Source: an uncultured Allorhizobium sp. (GTDB taxonomy: Bacteria > Pseudomonadota > Alphaproteobacteria > Rhizobiales > Rhizobiaceae). Taken from it: DNA of 64,000 nucleotides. The notes under the pieces were generated by a model that was given only the letters and a program-made list of their open reading frames with translations, was not told the origin of the DNA and made no database searches. A program made the translations under genes and the position numbers. The stretch covers positions 4,355,001 through 4,419,000 of the forward strand of contig OY288189.1 of the NCBI GenBank assembly GCA_958439205.1, given 5' to 3'. Shown here one piece after another: positions 9,501 to 17,907 of the stretch; position 1 is the stretch's first letter; each line of letters opens with the position of its first letter.

Positions 9501-10259
9501 GCGCTGGCGCACCGCATCGGAAAGCCCTGGGGCCGGCGTTTCTTCGATGACCTTCTGGTTCCGGCGCTGCAGGGAGCAGTCGCGTTCGCCGAGCGCGATC
9601 ACCCTCCCCTTGCCGTCGCCGAAGATCTGCACTTCGACATGGCGGGCCTTGGAGACGAAGCGTTCGAGATAGACGCGGGCGTCACCGAAGCTGGATTTCG
9701 CCGTGCGCTGGACGGTGTCGAAGGCTGCGGCAAGCGCCTCCGCATTGTCGCAGAGCTGCATGCCGATCCCGCCGCCGCCGGCTGTCGACTTCAGCATCAC
9801 CGGATAGCCAATCTGCTCAGCTGCGGAGAGCGCCTCTTCCCGGCTGTCGAGCAGGCCGGAGCCGGGGAGCAGGGGCACACCGCTCGCCTTGGCCAGTTCG
9901 CGGGCCGTGTGTTTCAGGCCGAATGCGGAGATATTGTCCGGCGTCGGACCGATAAAGGTGATACCTTCCGCCTTCAGGCGCTCGGCAAAGCCGATGTTCT
10001 CCGAGAGGAAGCCGTAGCCGGGATGCACGGCTTGCGCACCCGTCTGGCGGCAGGCGGTAATCACGGCATCGACGTTCAGGTAGCTTTCGCTGGCGGGTGC
10101 GGGTCCGAGGCGCACCGCCTCGTCGGCCATCAGCACGGGTTTCGAAAACTGGTCGGCATCGGAATAGACCGCAACGCTTGCGATCCCCATTTTTTGCAGC
10201 GTCTTGACGACGCGCACGGCGATTTCGCCGCGATTGGCAATCAGAACCTTTGTGAACAT
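6528..10259 (-). CDS. Biotin-dependent guanidine carboxylase (urea carboxylase family)
   Basis: A 1243-residue enzyme. An N-terminal biotin carboxylase domain starts [18 protein letters not shown], with an ATP-grasp loop GGGGIGM. KipA/AHS2-like ([21 protein letters not shown]) and KipI/AHS1-like (DDNLLVEYG) carboxyltransferase parts follow. A C-terminal biotinyl domain has ESMKME, with K1207 as the biotin attachment site. Such enzymes are often annotated urea carboxylase. The guanidine-I riboswitch and the two DUF1989 genes in the operon point to guanidine as the real substrate (established for riboswitch-linked homologues; inference here). The start at 10259 overlaps the upstream stop by one base; the frame extends 27 codons further without homology. 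Residues about 757-817 are encoded by an inserted palindromic repeat. Confidence 0.92.
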   Translation of the reverse strand: MFTKVLIANRGEIAVRVVKTLQKMGIASVAVYSDADQFSKPVLMADEAVRLGPAPASESYLNVDAVITACRQTGAQAVHPGYGFLSENIGFAERLKAEGITFIGPTPDNISAFGLKHTARELAKASGVPLLPGSGLLDSREEALSAAEQIGYPVMLKSTAGGGGIGMQLCDNAEALAAAFDTVQRTAKSSFGDARVYLERFVSKARHVEVQIFGDGKGRVIALGERDCSLQRRNQKVIEETPAPGLSDAVRQRLHAAAVSLGQQVAYASAGTVEFIYDPAREEFYFLEVNTRLQVEHPVTEAVFGVDLVEWMIRQAAGEDVLTGKENLAPRGAAIEARVYAEMPHAGFRPSAGLLTEVIFPEGVRVDGWVERGTEVTPFYDPMLAKVIVSGADRNAAIAALSSALEKTSLAGIETNLEYLKAIAASNLFQSGDVATTALKDFAFVPDVVEVIAPGAQSSLQELPGRLGLWHVGVPPSGPMDERSFRHANRLVGNHDHTAALELTVSGPVLKFFCDSVIALAGAAMPMKLDGVELPHNQAVEVKAGQTLAIGSITGAGQRAYLAVSGGFDAPLVMGSRATFGLGQFGGNATGTLRAGHVLRLARSSQTDVLQAAEPAELTREWSVGVLYGPHGAPDFFLEEDIETLFSTLYEVHFNSARTGVRLIGPAPKWARTDGGEAGLHPSNLHDNAYAIGAIDFTGDMPIILGPDGPSLGGFVCPAVIARDEQWKMGQFKPGDKIRFHAVTREEDVLSAGSVPGLPPSVLPDISPTRRESGPSPASPKTAKELTSNSTDAAGETVASPLSPLVGEMPGRAEGGNQGAAAPAIRQNSPILASNDTGPIPVVYRRQGDDNLLVEYGPMQLDIGIRMRVHLLMQAVKEARLQGLIDLTPGIRSLQIHYDSTALSRSKLLDALAEIDKSLPPVSAVKVPSRTVWLPLSWNDPDAELAMRKYQELVRPNAPWCPSNIEFIRRINGLADEQAVKDTIFNSSYLVMGLGDVYLGAPVATPIDPRHRLVTTKYNPARTWTPENAVGIGGAYMCIYGMEGPGGYQLFGRTIQVWNTWRQTDVFAKDKPWLLDFFDQIRFFPVSHKELTEARAAFPHGGYPIRIEEGTFSYADYEAEMARNAESIGAFKQGQQAAFEAERKRWKDEGLDSFQVDDGAGVSLGGDIPEGCFGVESAVPGNVWKLLVEEGQSVQAGDTLAIIESMKMEITVTAHAAGKVRDLRAGPGRNVKAGDVLVVLEDL
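7810..7988. repeat. Palindromic RIME-like element inserted inside the carboxylase gene
   Basis: Two 48-bp arms, 7810-7857 and 7941-7988, are inverted repeats of each other with 44 of 48 positions matching by eye. About 83 bp lie between them. The arms contain a pyrimidine-rich core (CATCTCCCCCACAAGG) that I associate with intergenic palindromic repeats of Rhizobium genomes. Here the element is inside a coding frame and is read through without a stop, giving a low-complexity Pro/Ser/Ala/Gly segment between the two carboxyltransferase subdomains. The family name is from memory and was not checked. Confidence 0.8.
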
Positions 10260-10912
10260 CAGGCCGCCTCGTCGTCCCAGACGAGCACCCGGATCGGCGT
10301 GGGATCGAAGCCGTTGCAGGGGTTGTTGATCTGCGGGCAATTGGAGATGACGAGGAGCACGTCCATCTCCGCCTTTAGCTCGACATAGTCGCCGGGGGCG
10401 GAAATGCCGTCGACGATGGTCATTTCGCCTGAGGGTTCGATCGGCACGTTCATGAAGAAGTTGATGTTCGGCACTACGTCGCGCTTGCTCATGCCGTGTT
10501 TGGAAACCTCGATGACGAAGTTGTCGCGGCAGGCATGCAGATATTTCGTGTAGTGGCCGAAGCGGACGGTGTTGCTCTCGCAGGAGCAGGCGCCGGCGGA
10601 GGTATCGTGTCGGCCGCAGCTGTCGGCGGTCACCGTCAGCATCACCCGGCCTTCGTTGGAGATCACCTTGGTGCCGGTCGAGATATAGGCCGCCCCCTGC
10701 TCCCGCATGGTATCCTGGCTCGAATAGCGCTCGGAGAAATCATGGGCGTTGTAGAACAGCGTATCGACGGCCTGCTGGCCATAGGTGTCCTCTATGCGCA
10801 CCACCTGACCCTTTTTGATGAAGGTCGAGAAGGGCGCTTCGGCAGCGATGTAGTGATCCTGCGCGGTGTTGGAGAGTTTGCGGGCGGGAGAGGTCTGGAT
10901 AAAACTGGTCAT
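10259..10912 (-). CDS. DUF1989 protein UAAP2, carboxyguanidine deiminase subunit
   Basis: A 217-residue DUF1989 protein of the type called urea-amidolyase-associated protein 2. Family landmarks include [19 protein letters not shown], the cysteine/histidine cluster [18 protein letters not shown] (likely metal ligands) and CRDNF. In guanidine pathways the UAAP1/UAAP2 pair forms carboxyguanidine deiminase (CgdAB), which converts carboxyguanidine to allophanate and ammonia. The ATG at 10912 is chosen over an in-frame GTG at 10930 because AGAGGAGAGG lies just before it. Its stop overlaps the carboxylase start by one base. Confidence 0.88.
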   Translation of the reverse strand: MTSFIQTSPARKLSNTAQDHYIAAEAPFSTFIKKGQVVRIEDTYGQQAVDTLFYNAHDFSERYSSQDTMREQGAAYISTGTKVISNEGRVMLTVTADSCGRHDTSAGACSCESNTVRFGHYTKYLHACRDNFVIEVSKHGMSKRDVVPNINFFMNVPIEPSGEMTIVDGISAPGDYVELKAEMDVLLVISNCPQINNPCNGFDPTPIRVLVWDDEAA

Positions 10913-10926
10913 GGACGCCTCTCCTC

Positions 10927-11760
10927 TCACAGGGTCGCAAAAGCGTTGTTTTCAAAGCCACGGATGGCTTCTGCCGTCGCGGTTCGGCACAGATCCTCCG
11001 CCGCCGGCGCGATTGCGGCGATGCGGGTGATGCTGACAGCATTCGGGGCGTAGACCGGGTTCGGGTCGAGCGGGTGCGGGCAATTGGAGAAGCCGACGAT
11101 CATGTCCATCTCGGCACGCAGATCGACATAGTCGCCATCGGACACGAGATCCGGTTTCCACGCGAATTTGCCATCGGCATCGACGCGGACGGGTGCGAAA
11201 AGGGCGAGAGCCGCCGGAATGTCGCGCTTGTCGAGGCCTGATTTGGTGGCGATGAGCACGAAGTTGTCGCGGGTGTTGCGCAGTGCCGGGCCGTTCTGGC
11301 CGGCATATTTCTTCGCGTTCGAGGAGGCTGTCGAGCCGCCCATCAGAACGTCATGAGCGCCGGAGCTGTCCTCGGTGATCGAGAACATGACCTTACCCAT
11401 GTCGGAGAAGATGACACGACCCTTTCCAAGCCCGGTGGTCCACTGCACCTTGACGGTGTCCGGCAGGTTCATGCGCTCGGTCGGGTCCTCGGCATTCCAG
11501 GCGACGACCGATACGGTCGAAAAACCGTCGTTGAGCGCGATGCGCAGGGTCTCGTTGGCCTTGACGCGGGTCCACCAATACCAGCCGCCGGGCAGCTTTT
11601 CCTGGTGTACGATCTTATCGGCAGCAATTGCCGGCGCGGGCTTCTCGCTCTTGGCCGGCAATGCCTTCGGCGCGAATTCCAGCCCCTTCTTCTGATGCTC
11701 CTCGTAGCGCGCCCGGTTGGCGGCGATCTCTTCGGGGGAACGTCGGATATGCATTGTCAT
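10927..11760 (-). CDS. DUF1989 protein UAAP1, carboxyguanidine deiminase subunit
   Basis: A 277-residue DUF1989 protein of the UAAP1 type, a paralogue of the next gene. The core begins at LPGGWYWWTRVKANETLRIAL and continues with FSDMGKVMFSITEDSSGAHD and TRDNF. It has fewer cysteines than its partner (EDSSGAHD against ADSCGRHD), so metal-ligand duties may differ between the subunits. The first 50 residues are a charged extension rich in Lys, Ala and Glu. It lies between the ABC transporter genes and UAAP2 in the same minus-strand operon. The pair is expected to act as a heteromer. Confidence 0.87.
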   Translation of the reverse strand: MTMHIRRSPEEIAANRARYEEHQKKGLEFAPKALPAKSEKPAPAIAADKIVHQEKLPGGWYWWTRVKANETLRIALNDGFSTVSVVAWNAEDPTERMNLPDTVKVQWTTGLGKGRVIFSDMGKVMFSITEDSSGAHDVLMGGSTASSNAKKYAGQNGPALRNTRDNFVLIATKSGLDKRDIPAALALFAPVRVDADGKFAWKPDLVSDGDYVDLRAEMDMIVGFSNCPHPLDPNPVYAPNAVSITRIAAIAPAAEDLCRTATAEAIRGFENNAFATL

Positions 11761-11792
11761 CTCCAGTGGTTTCGTTGGCCGGGTCGTCCCGG

Positions 11793-12581
11793 CTATTGAC
11801 CCTTTGAAGAGACCGGGCCGTCCCGGTCGGGGCGAAAGAGGGAGGCCTCGCCCGCCTTGCGGGGCGGCCAGATGGCGATGTCGCGGGTGATCGTCGCGCC
11901 GTAGCGCAGCTTTTCCTCCGGACGGTCTCGGGGACGCTCGAAGGCAACGACGCGGGTGGCAAGCGTGAAGGCTTCGCGCATGTCATGGGTGACCATGACG
12001 ACGGTCATCGGCGCCTCGTGCCAGAGCTTCTTCATCAGCGTGTGGATTTCAGCCCGAATGCCGGGATCAAGCGCGCCGAAGGGTTCGTCGAGCAGCAGCA
12101 CCTTGGGCCGCATGATCAGCGCCTGGGCGAGTGCCAACCGCTGCTGCATGCCACCGGAGAGCTGGGCCGGGTACTTGTCTTCGGAACCTGACAGCCCGAC
12201 CGCGGCGATCATGGCGCGGGCCTCATCCTCCACAGCGCGCTTCGCGGCGCCGAACAGGCGGGCGGCGAAGCGCGAGGCCTTCAGCTCCTTGCCGAGCATG
12301 ACATTGCCGAGCACGGTCAGGTGCGGAAAAACGGAGTAGCGCTGGAAGACGACGCCGCGGTCCGGCCCTGGCTCTTTCGGTAGTGGTGTTCCATCGAGCA
12401 GGATCTCACCCTTCGTCTGGCGCTCCTGACCGAGCAGCAGGCGCAGGAAGGTGGACTTGCCGCAGCCGGAGGGGCCGACCAGCGCGACGAAGGCTCTGGA
12501 CTCGATCTCGATCGAGACGTTTTCGAGCACGATCTGGTCGCCATATTCCTTCCAGAGGTTCTTGACGGAGAGCGCGCTCAT
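11793..12581 (-). CDS. ABC transporter ATP-binding protein, nitrate/taurine type (probable guanidine importer)
   Basis: A 262-residue single ATPase domain with Walker A GPSGCGKST at residues 36-44, signature LSGGMQQRLALAQAL, Walker B VLLLDEPFGALD and the switch histidine in VTHDMREA. It resembles TauB/SsuB/NrtD ATPases, which pair with a TauC-type permease. The start overlaps the permease stop by four bases. Because the operon is under a guanidine riboswitch and carries the degradation enzymes, the transported solute is probably guanidine or a related compound; this is inference from context. Confidence 0.88.
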   Translation of the reverse strand: MSALSVKNLWKEYGDQIVLENVSIEIESRAFVALVGPSGCGKSTFLRLLLGQERQTKGEILLDGTPLPKEPGPDRGVVFQRYSVFPHLTVLGNVMLGKELKASRFAARLFGAAKRAVEDEARAMIAAVGLSGSEDKYPAQLSGGMQQRLALAQALIMRPKVLLLDEPFGALDPGIRAEIHTLMKKLWHEAPMTVVMVTHDMREAFTLATRVVAFERPRDRPEEKLRYGATITRDIAIWPPRKAGEASLFRPDRDGPVSSKGQ

Positions 12582-13396
12582 TTGCCCTTCTCCAGTTCGG
12601 ACCAGGGGAAGACCGCGATGCGCAGGCGATCGAGCAGGATGTCGGTGAGGATTGCGAGCAGCGTGATCCAGAGGACATAAGGGAAGATGACGTCCATCGA
12701 CAGATAGCGGCGGACGAGGAAAATGCGGTAGCCAAGACCACTGTCGGAGGAGATTGCCTCTGCCGCGATCAGGAAGAGCCAGGCGGGCCCGAGCTGCAGG
12801 CGGAGCGTGGTGATCAGGCGCGGCAGGATTTGCGGCAGCACGACGCGCAACGCGATCTGCCAGGACGAGGCCGAGAGGGTTTCGGCTTTGACGATCATTT
12901 CACGCGGCAGGGATGTCGCCGTCAGCGCCAGATCGCGGATCATGATCGGTGCGACACCGATGACGATCAGCGCAATCTTCGACGCCTCGCCGAGCCCCAT
13001 GACGATGAAGAGGATTGGCAGGAGCGCCAGCGGCGGGACCATGGAGATGGCACCGACAAAGGGGGAGAGGGCTGCCCGTGCATAGGGCAGGATGCCGATG
13101 ACGAGGCCGAGGAGCAGCGCAATCGCGGTGGCGATGCCAAGCCCGGCAAAGAGGCGCCCCAAGCTCGCCCAAGTATCCGACCAGAGCAGGTACTCGCCGG
13201 TTCTGACGTCAGCCGTGAAGGCCATGCGGCTGATACCCTCCCAGAGGGCAGCGAAACCGGGCAGCAGCTTGTCATTCGGGTTTTCAGCCAGCCGCTCCGC
13301 CGAGCCGATCATGTAGGCGCCAAGCACCAGCACGAAGGGCAGAAGCACCAGCGTCAGGCGCGCGCCATTTCCGGGATGAGCATTGATCCAGCGCAT
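12578..13396 (-). CDS. ABC transporter permease, nitrate/taurine type (probable guanidine importer)
   Basis: A 272-residue inner-membrane protein with about six hydrophobic segments. The permease contact loop is ALTATSLPREMIVKAETLSASSWQIALRVVLPQ, containing an EAA-like motif of the TauC/SsuC/NrtB family. It lies between the binding protein gene and the ATPase gene on one transcript, with the standard order binding protein, permease, ATPase. The substrate is inferred from the operon to be guanidine or a close analogue. Confidence 0.87.
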   Translation of the reverse strand: MRWINAHPGNGARLTLVLLPFVLVLGAYMIGSAERLAENPNDKLLPGFAALWEGISRMAFTADVRTGEYLLWSDTWASLGRLFAGLGIATAIALLLGLVIGILPYARAALSPFVGAISMVPPLALLPILFIVMGLGEASKIALIVIGVAPIMIRDLALTATSLPREMIVKAETLSASSWQIALRVVLPQILPRLITTLRLQLGPAWLFLIAAEAISSDSGLGYRIFLVRRYLSMDVIFPYVLWITLLAILTDILLDRLRIAVFPWSELEKGK

Positions 13397-13468
13397 CGAC
13401 CACTCCAGGATTTCAGGGAGGCGGGAGCCGCCCGGACGACAGGGTCAACCGGGCGGCATGGATCTGCC

Positions 13469-14542
13469 TCAGAGCGCGCCCTTGGCGGCCGCGTCCATGT
13501 AGGTGGTGGTGAAGCGGAACTTGACGTTCTCCTTGTCGCCAAGAACCGAGCCGTCTGCCAGTTCGATACCGATGACATCGGCAGACGGCGCGCCGCTGCC
13601 AAGAAGGCCCTTGTCGAAGAGGAAGGTACGCACGAGATCCATGGTCTTGGACAGATCCGGGGAGGCGGTGAAGGCCACCGCATCAGCCGGCTTGTCGAAG
13701 AGCTTGGTGGCGGCCATCTGGGCTTCGAAGCCGGCGAGATCCGTGCCGGAAGCCGTTCCCATCGCGGTCCGGGCTGCCTTGCCCTCTTCGGTATCGGCCG
13801 TCATGACGGCCATCGTGTCGTACCAGATCCCGGCCAGCGCCTTTCCGAAATCCGGGTTGTCCTTGAGCACGTCGGTATTGGCGACCATCAGGTCGATGAT
13901 CTCGCCCGGGATCTGCGAGCTATCGAAGACCTTCTTGGCGGAGGCATCTTCGAGAATGGAGGAAACCAGCGGGTTCCAGGTTACGACCGCCGTCACATCA
14001 GACGTCTGGTAGGCGGCAACCATGTCGGCATCCGAGGTATTGACCACCTTCACGTCGCGCTCGGAGGAGCCGATGCTTTCGAGCGCGCGGGCGAGCAGAT
14101 AGTGGGAGACCGAGAACTCGACGAGATTGACGTTCTGGCCCTTCACGTCCTCGAGCTTGTCCTTGTCCTTCAGGATGAGGGCGTCATTGCCGTTCGAAAA
14201 GTCCCCGACGATGACGGCGGTCGTGTCGACGCCACCGGCGGCAGGGATCGACAGGCCATCCATGTTGGTGAGCGTCACTGCGTCAAAGGCACCGGCGGTA
14301 TACTGGTTCATCGATTCCACGTAGTCGTTGAACTGCGTGACCTCGATGTTGATGCCGTATTTGTCGGCCCACTTCTTCACGATGCCGGTGTCGTTGGCAT
14401 AGCCCCAGGGCATCCAGCCGACATAGATCGACCAGGCGACCTTGAAATCCTTTTTCGGCGCGGCCTCGGCCGGTGTCATCTGGCTGAAGGCGAGAGCGCC
14501 GGCCAGCGCCGTGATCGACAGGAGTGTCTTGACAGTCTGCAT
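13469..14542 (-). CDS. ABC transporter periplasmic substrate-binding protein (probable guanidine importer)
   Basis: A 357-residue exported protein. A signal peptide (MQTVKTLLSITALAGALAF, then an Ala-X-Ala-like site near PAEAA) precedes the mature start KKDFKVAWSIYVGWMPWGYA, typical of the TauA/SsuA/NrtA group. ATG 14542 is preferred over an upstream ATG at 14590 because it starts the signal peptide and has GGGGA before it. That ribosome site lies in a predicted hairpin downstream of the riboswitch. This is the first gene of the guanidine operon. Confidence 0.88.
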   Translation of the reverse strand: MQTVKTLLSITALAGALAFSQMTPAEAAPKKDFKVAWSIYVGWMPWGYANDTGIVKKWADKYGINIEVTQFNDYVESMNQYTAGAFDAVTLTNMDGLSIPAAGGVDTTAVIVGDFSNGNDALILKDKDKLEDVKGQNVNLVEFSVSHYLLARALESIGSSERDVKVVNTSDADMVAAYQTSDVTAVVTWNPLVSSILEDASAKKVFDSSQIPGEIIDLMVANTDVLKDNPDFGKALAGIWYDTMAVMTADTEEGKAARTAMGTASGTDLAGFEAQMAATKLFDKPADAVAFTASPDLSKTMDLVRTFLFDKGLLGSGAPSADVIGIELADGSVLGDKENVKFRFTTTYMDAAAKGAL

Positions 14543-14551
14543 GTAGAAATT

Positions 14552-14607
14552 CCCCTTTTGCGTCTTCGAAAAGGGATCGGCATGGACCATCGCGCCGCCA
14601 ATCCCTT
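14552..14607 (-). promoter_or_regulatory. Predicted expression platform of the riboswitch: two exclusive hairpins at the first ribosome site
   Basis: Between the riboswitch and the first ATG, the segment 14569-14575 (aaaaggg on the plus strand) can pair with 14553-14559 and bury the Shine-Dalgarno sequence. Its neighbour 14571-14577 can instead pair with 14601-14607 (atccctt). The two pairings share bases 14571-14575 and exclude each other. This is the layout expected of translational on/off control. It was found by eye; no folding energies were calculated. Confidence 0.55.
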
Positions 14608-14611
14608 GGCT

Positions 14612-14716
14612 TACGAGGTCTCCCGGGCTTTTGTCCCGCCGTGCACCCGATGGGATGTCTCTCCATCGGGAGCCGCTCTCGGACCAGCCACGCCCTGCGG
14701 CGCCGGAACCCTAGCG
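14612..14716 (-). ncRNA. Guanidine-I riboswitch (ykkC motif)
   Basis: Read on the minus strand, the conserved ykkC blocks occur in order and spacing: CTAGGGTTCC (14705-14714), CTGGTCCGAGAG (14676-14687), a variable hairpin CCCGATGG/CCATCGGG-like, then ACGGCGGGACAAAAGCCC (14625-14642) followed by GGGAGA (14619-14624). This RNA binds guanidinium and in known cases switches on guanidine export or degradation genes. It precedes the ABC importer and carboxylase operon, which matches the best-known genetic setting of this class. Confidence 0.95.
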
Positions 14717-14780
14717 GCTAACTCTGCCAGTAGAGGAGCAAGGGGCGTGCCAAGTCTGCATCTGGCTTTAGACACGGCAA

Positions 14781-14800
14781 AACCGGCACTCCAGCCGGTT
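14781..14800 (-). terminator. Terminator-like hairpin upstream of the riboswitch
   Basis: AACCGGC (14781-14787) and GCCGGTT (14794-14800) form a 7-bp stem with a 6-base loop. On the minus strand it is followed by a run of T. It may stop read-through from the qorB-like gene into the guanidine operon. Confidence 0.4.
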
Positions 14801-14910
14801 CTGATCATCGCCGATGCATGTGTTGAAGGCAGCCATGCCTGAGAAAGAGGCAGAACGAACGTTTGCTCCAATCAGGAGGAATTCGCCTGCAATACTTGAA
14901 CCATGCGAAA

Positions 14911-14937
14911 ACCGCCCGTCCAGGGGGGACGAGCGGT
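14911..14937 (-). terminator. Rho-independent terminator after the qorB-like gene
   Basis: An 11-bp stem, 14911-14921 with 14927-14937 (one G-U pair), has a 5-base loop. On the minus strand it is followed by TTTTCGC. It lies about 65 bases beyond the stop codon of the reductase gene. The rest of 14723-15003 holds no gene that I can support and should contain the guanidine operon promoter. Confidence 0.6.
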
Positions 14938-15003
14938 CCTCGGTCATGCCACGTGTGGGATATGACATGTCCGGATCGGCCCGGCGGAGGCCGATAGGGA
15001 ATG

Positions 15004-15903
15004 TCAGGCGACCATGGATTTGAAAGCGCCGGACTGGCTCTCGACCCATGCCTCGAAGCTCTGGGGTTCAACGCCCGTCAATGCCTTGAAGTCACCGGTG
15101 ATGTGCGCCAGACCGCCATGGCCGACCATGGTATCGATCGAGGCGAAAACGCGTGCAACAGGTTCCGGCAGGCCTGCACCGACCATGCCCTGCACGAGCC
15201 CTTCGACCGGGACATCGATGACTGCGATTTCCTTGCCGGCGGCAGCAGAGATCAGCGAAGCCATCTCGCGATGCGTATAGGACGTGGAGCCCGTCAGCGT
15301 GTAGATCTTCTTTTCGCTGCCGGCTGCAACGAGTGCTGCGGCGATGGCGCGGGCGATATCATCGCGAAGGATGTGGGCAACCTTGCCTTCGCCGGCCGCC
15401 GAGTACCAGTGGCCCGAGGCGAGTGCCGGACCGGCGCTCATCATCACGTTTTCGAAGTACCAGTTGTTGCGTAGGATCGTCCAGGCCGGCAGAGCGCTCG
15501 CCTCGATGGCAGCTTCGGTGCCTTCATGGTCGGGTGCGAAGAGCAGCGGCGAGTTCTTGGGCTCGGGCATCGAGGTGTAGAGCAGATGCTGGACGCCAGC
15601 CTTTTCGGCAGCGGCGACAGCTGCACGGTGCTGCACCAGACGATGGCCCGGGCGATCGAGCGTGTCCGTGCTGATGATCAGTACGCGCTGGGCGTCTGCG
15701 AAAGCGGTCTGCATCGAGGCTGTGTCGTCGAAATCCACGCGACGTGTCTGAACGCCCTTGGCGGCGAGTTCTGCCAGCTGCTCGGGCTTGCGGCTTGCTG
15801 CGATGATGTCGGAGGCCGAGACGCCTTCCGTGGCCAGGAGGTGATGAAGAACGCGCTGGCCGAGCTGGCCGGATGCGCCGGTGACGAGATACTTGGCTGT
15901 CAT
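15004..15903 (-). CDS. NAD(P)H-binding reductase, QorB/NmrA-like
   Basis: A 299-residue atypical short-chain reductase starting MTAKYLVTGASGQLGQRVL, with the nucleotide-binding glycine motif GASGQLG. It resembles NAD(P)H:quinone oxidoreductase 2 (QorB) and NmrA-like proteins, which reduce quinones or sense redox state. ATG 15903 is chosen because the glycine motif normally begins within ten residues of the start. It is divergent from an HxlR regulator, a common arrangement in which the regulator responds to electrophiles or quinones and controls the reductase. Confidence 0.82.
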   Translation of the reverse strand: MTAKYLVTGASGQLGQRVLHHLLATEGVSASDIIAASRKPEQLAELAAKGVQTRRVDFDDTASMQTAFADAQRVLIISTDTLDRPGHRLVQHRAAVAAAEKAGVQHLLYTSMPEPKNSPLLFAPDHEGTEAAIEASALPAWTILRNNWYFENVMMSAGPALASGHWYSAAGEGKVAHILRDDIARAIAAALVAAGSEKKIYTLTGSTSYTHREMASLISAAAGKEIAVIDVPVEGLVQGMVGAGLPEPVARVFASIDTMVGHGGLAHITGDFKALTGVEPQSFEAWVESQSGAFKSMVA

Positions 15904-16031
15904 GTCAGGTCCGTTCGATGCGCCCATGAATTTTAGGGCTGGTTTAAATTTCAGAGTAGGTCTAAATTACAGATCAAGATTCTGCCGTAAAGTAGGCAGT
16001 TTTTTAGAACCAGGTTCTGAGGACGATACCC
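15904..16031. promoter_or_regulatory. Divergent promoter region, qorB-like gene and HxlR regulator
   Basis: A 128-bp AT-rich gap between two divergent starts. It holds two related stretches (gtttaaatttcagagtagg and tctaaattacagatcaag) that could be repeated regulator sites. HxlR regulators usually bind such divergent regions. No promoter boxes are assigned. Confidence 0.4.
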
Positions 16032-16493
16032 ATGACCGCACATGCCAAGACACAGCCCGATTTCACGGCGGCGATCGGAACGGCGATGGCCATGATGAGA
16101 GAACCGATCAATACGGTCTTCGACGCGGCGAACTGCCCGGTGCGCGATGTCTTCTCTCACATCGGCGACAAGTGGGCGTCGCTCATCCTGCAAACACTCG
16201 GCTTGAAGCCGCATCGCTTCGGGGAACTGAAGCGGGCGATACCGGACATCTCTCAGGCGATGCTGACCGGCACCTTGCGGAGCCTGCAGCGTGATGGGCT
16301 TGTCCACCGCGAGGTGTTTCCGACACAGCCGCCGAGCGTCGAGTACCGATTGACGGAACTTGGACAATCCCTGCTGGGGCCGGTGGCGACGCTGGTCGTG
16401 TGGACGGCAGAACACCACGGACGCATCCGCGAAGCGCGCGCCACCTACGACGCGGAGAACCCGCCTGCGAAGAAAAAGGTGACGGCAGCCTGA
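16032..16493 (+). CDS. HxlR family transcriptional regulator
   Basis: A 153-residue winged-helix protein. The HxlR core begins at [22 protein letters not shown] and continues with [51 protein letters not shown] cysteine at the start of the core is where several family members sense reactive compounds. An N-terminal extension of about 35 residues precedes it. It is divergent from the qorB-like reductase gene, its likely target. Confidence 0.92.
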   Translation: MTAHAKTQPDFTAAIGTAMAMMREPINTVFDAANCPVRDVFSHIGDKWASLILQTLGLKPHRFGELKRAIPDISQAMLTGTLRSLQRDGLVHREVFPTQPPSVEYRLTELGQSLLGPVATLVVWTAEHHGRIREARATYDAENPPAKKKVTAA

Positions 16494-16557
16494 GCGAACA
16501 GGGCCGATAGCATTTCCGTAACCATGCCAATGAACGAAATCGACACAAGACGCCTCT

Positions 16558-16587
16558 AAATTACCCGTAACTTTATGGGGGTAATTT
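16558..16587 (+). promoter_or_regulatory. Hairpin enclosing the ribosome site of the TadG-like gene
   Basis: AAATTACCC (16558-16566) and GGGTAATTT (16579-16587) are perfect inverted repeats with a 12-base loop, ending exactly before the ATG at 16588. The G-rich Shine-Dalgarno lies in the right arm and loop, so the folded RNA would hide it. Whether this regulates translation is unknown. Confidence 0.5.
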
Positions 16588-17880
16588 ATGCTAGGGCGTT
16601 TTTTCCGTGACCGCAGCGGCAACTTTGGTGTGATGACGGCGCTGATGCTGGTGCCGGTCATCGGCGTTGCCGGTTTCGCGATCGATATCAGCAATGCACT
16701 TATGGTGCGAAGCACGCTGCAGGCTGCCGCCGATGCAGCGGCGATTGCTGCCGTCGCGGAAACTTCTGCCGGTGTCATGCAGGCGATGCAGATGAAGTCG
16801 GATGGGCAATTGTCCGCGGCCATAGAGGACGCCAAGAAGGTGTTCATCGGCCACGCCAAGATGTCTGAAGATTACGAACTCAAGAACTTCGATGTGGATG
16901 TGGTGAAAACCGGCACGCAGGTGAAGGCGATCTTCACCTTCGATGCGACGGTTCCCACGTCGCTTGCCCGCATCCTTGGCCAGGCCGATGTCACCGTGGG
17001 CGGCAGGGCGGAAGCCGTCTTCCAGACGGACACGTTCCGCGATTTCTACCTTCTTCTCGACAACACGCCATCCATGGGCGTCGGAGCCACCCCGGCCGAC
17101 GTGACCAAGATGGTCAACAACACGAGGGACAAGTGCGCCTTCGCCTGCCATATTGTCAAAGACGGCGTGGAGGACAAGAACAGCTATTATTACCTCGCCA
17201 AGAGGTTGGGCGTCACCATCCGCATCGATGTCGTGGCCAAGGCGACCGCGGCCTTGATGGAGACGGCAAAAAGCTCGCGCAAGAGCTCCAATCAGTACCG
17301 CATGGCGGTCTATACCTTCGGCGAGAAGGCCGAGGACACAAAGCTGCTGCAGGTGGCCTCCCTCACCGACAATCTCGATCAGGTAAAGGCAAGCGCATCC
17401 GGGATCGGGCTTATGTCGATCCCGTACCAGGGATATGACAACGACCAGCAGACCGATTTCGACCGGGCGCTGAAGAACATCGGCGAGCTTATGGGGACGG
17501 CCGGAACCGGCTCTTCAGCCGGTAATCCGGAGAAGATCCTGTTCTTCGTCTCCGACGGCGTGGGCGATGCCTACAAGCCCAGCAGCTGCACCAAGAAGAC
17601 GACCAACGGGCGCTGTCAGGAACCGATCGACACCACGCAATGCGAGGTGTTGAAGAGCAAGGGCTACCGGATCGCCGTTCTTTACACGACCTATCTGCCG
17701 CTGCCGACCAATGATTGGTACAACAAGTGGATCAGCCCGTTCCAGAGCCAGATCCCGACACGCATGCAATCCTGTGCATCGCCGGGGCTCTTCTTCGAAG
17801 TCAGCCCGAGCCAGGGGATCACCGAGGCGATGAACGCGCTCTTCCTCAAGATCGTGACGACACCGCGCCTTGCGAGCTGA
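16588..17880 (+). CDS. TadG-like pilus-assembly protein with von Willebrand A domain
   Basis: A 430-residue protein. The N-terminus (GNFGVMTALMLVPVIGVAGFAIDISNALMVRSTLQAAADAAA) is the TadE/TadG-type membrane segment plus helix, which anchors the protein in the inner membrane with the rest outside. A von Willebrand A domain follows from about residue 150, with the metal-site variant DNTPSM in place of DxSxS and FFVSDGVGDA further on. TadG helps assemble Flp-type pili. No other tad/cpa genes are nearby, so it is an orphan copy. It is convergent with the PAS-XRE gene. Confidence 0.82.
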   Translation: MLGRFFRDRSGNFGVMTALMLVPVIGVAGFAIDISNALMVRSTLQAAADAAAIAAVAETSAGVMQAMQMKSDGQLSAAIEDAKKVFIGHAKMSEDYELKNFDVDVVKTGTQVKAIFTFDATVPTSLARILGQADVTVGGRAEAVFQTDTFRDFYLLLDNTPSMGVGATPADVTKMVNNTRDKCAFACHIVKDGVEDKNSYYYLAKRLGVTIRIDVVAKATAALMETAKSSRKSSNQYRMAVYTFGEKAEDTKLLQVASLTDNLDQVKASASGIGLMSIPYQGYDNDQQTDFDRALKNIGELMGTAGTGSSAGNPEKILFFVSDGVGDAYKPSSCTKKTTNGRCQEPIDTTQCEVLKSKGYRIAVLYTTYLPLPTNDWYNKWISPFQSQIPTRMQSCASPGLFFEVSPSQGITEAMNALFLKIVTTPRLAS

Positions 17881-17907
17881 GGGTCGCCGTCCTGTTTATG
17901 TGAATGG

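Noticed and set aside
8301-10388. A 695-codon plus-strand frame
   Set aside because: It lies opposite the carboxylase gene and shows no recognisable motif; codon use of the opposite strand explains it.
12830-14842. A 670-codon plus-strand frame
   Set aside because: It runs across the ABC transporter genes and the riboswitch on the other strand, with a low-complexity translation.
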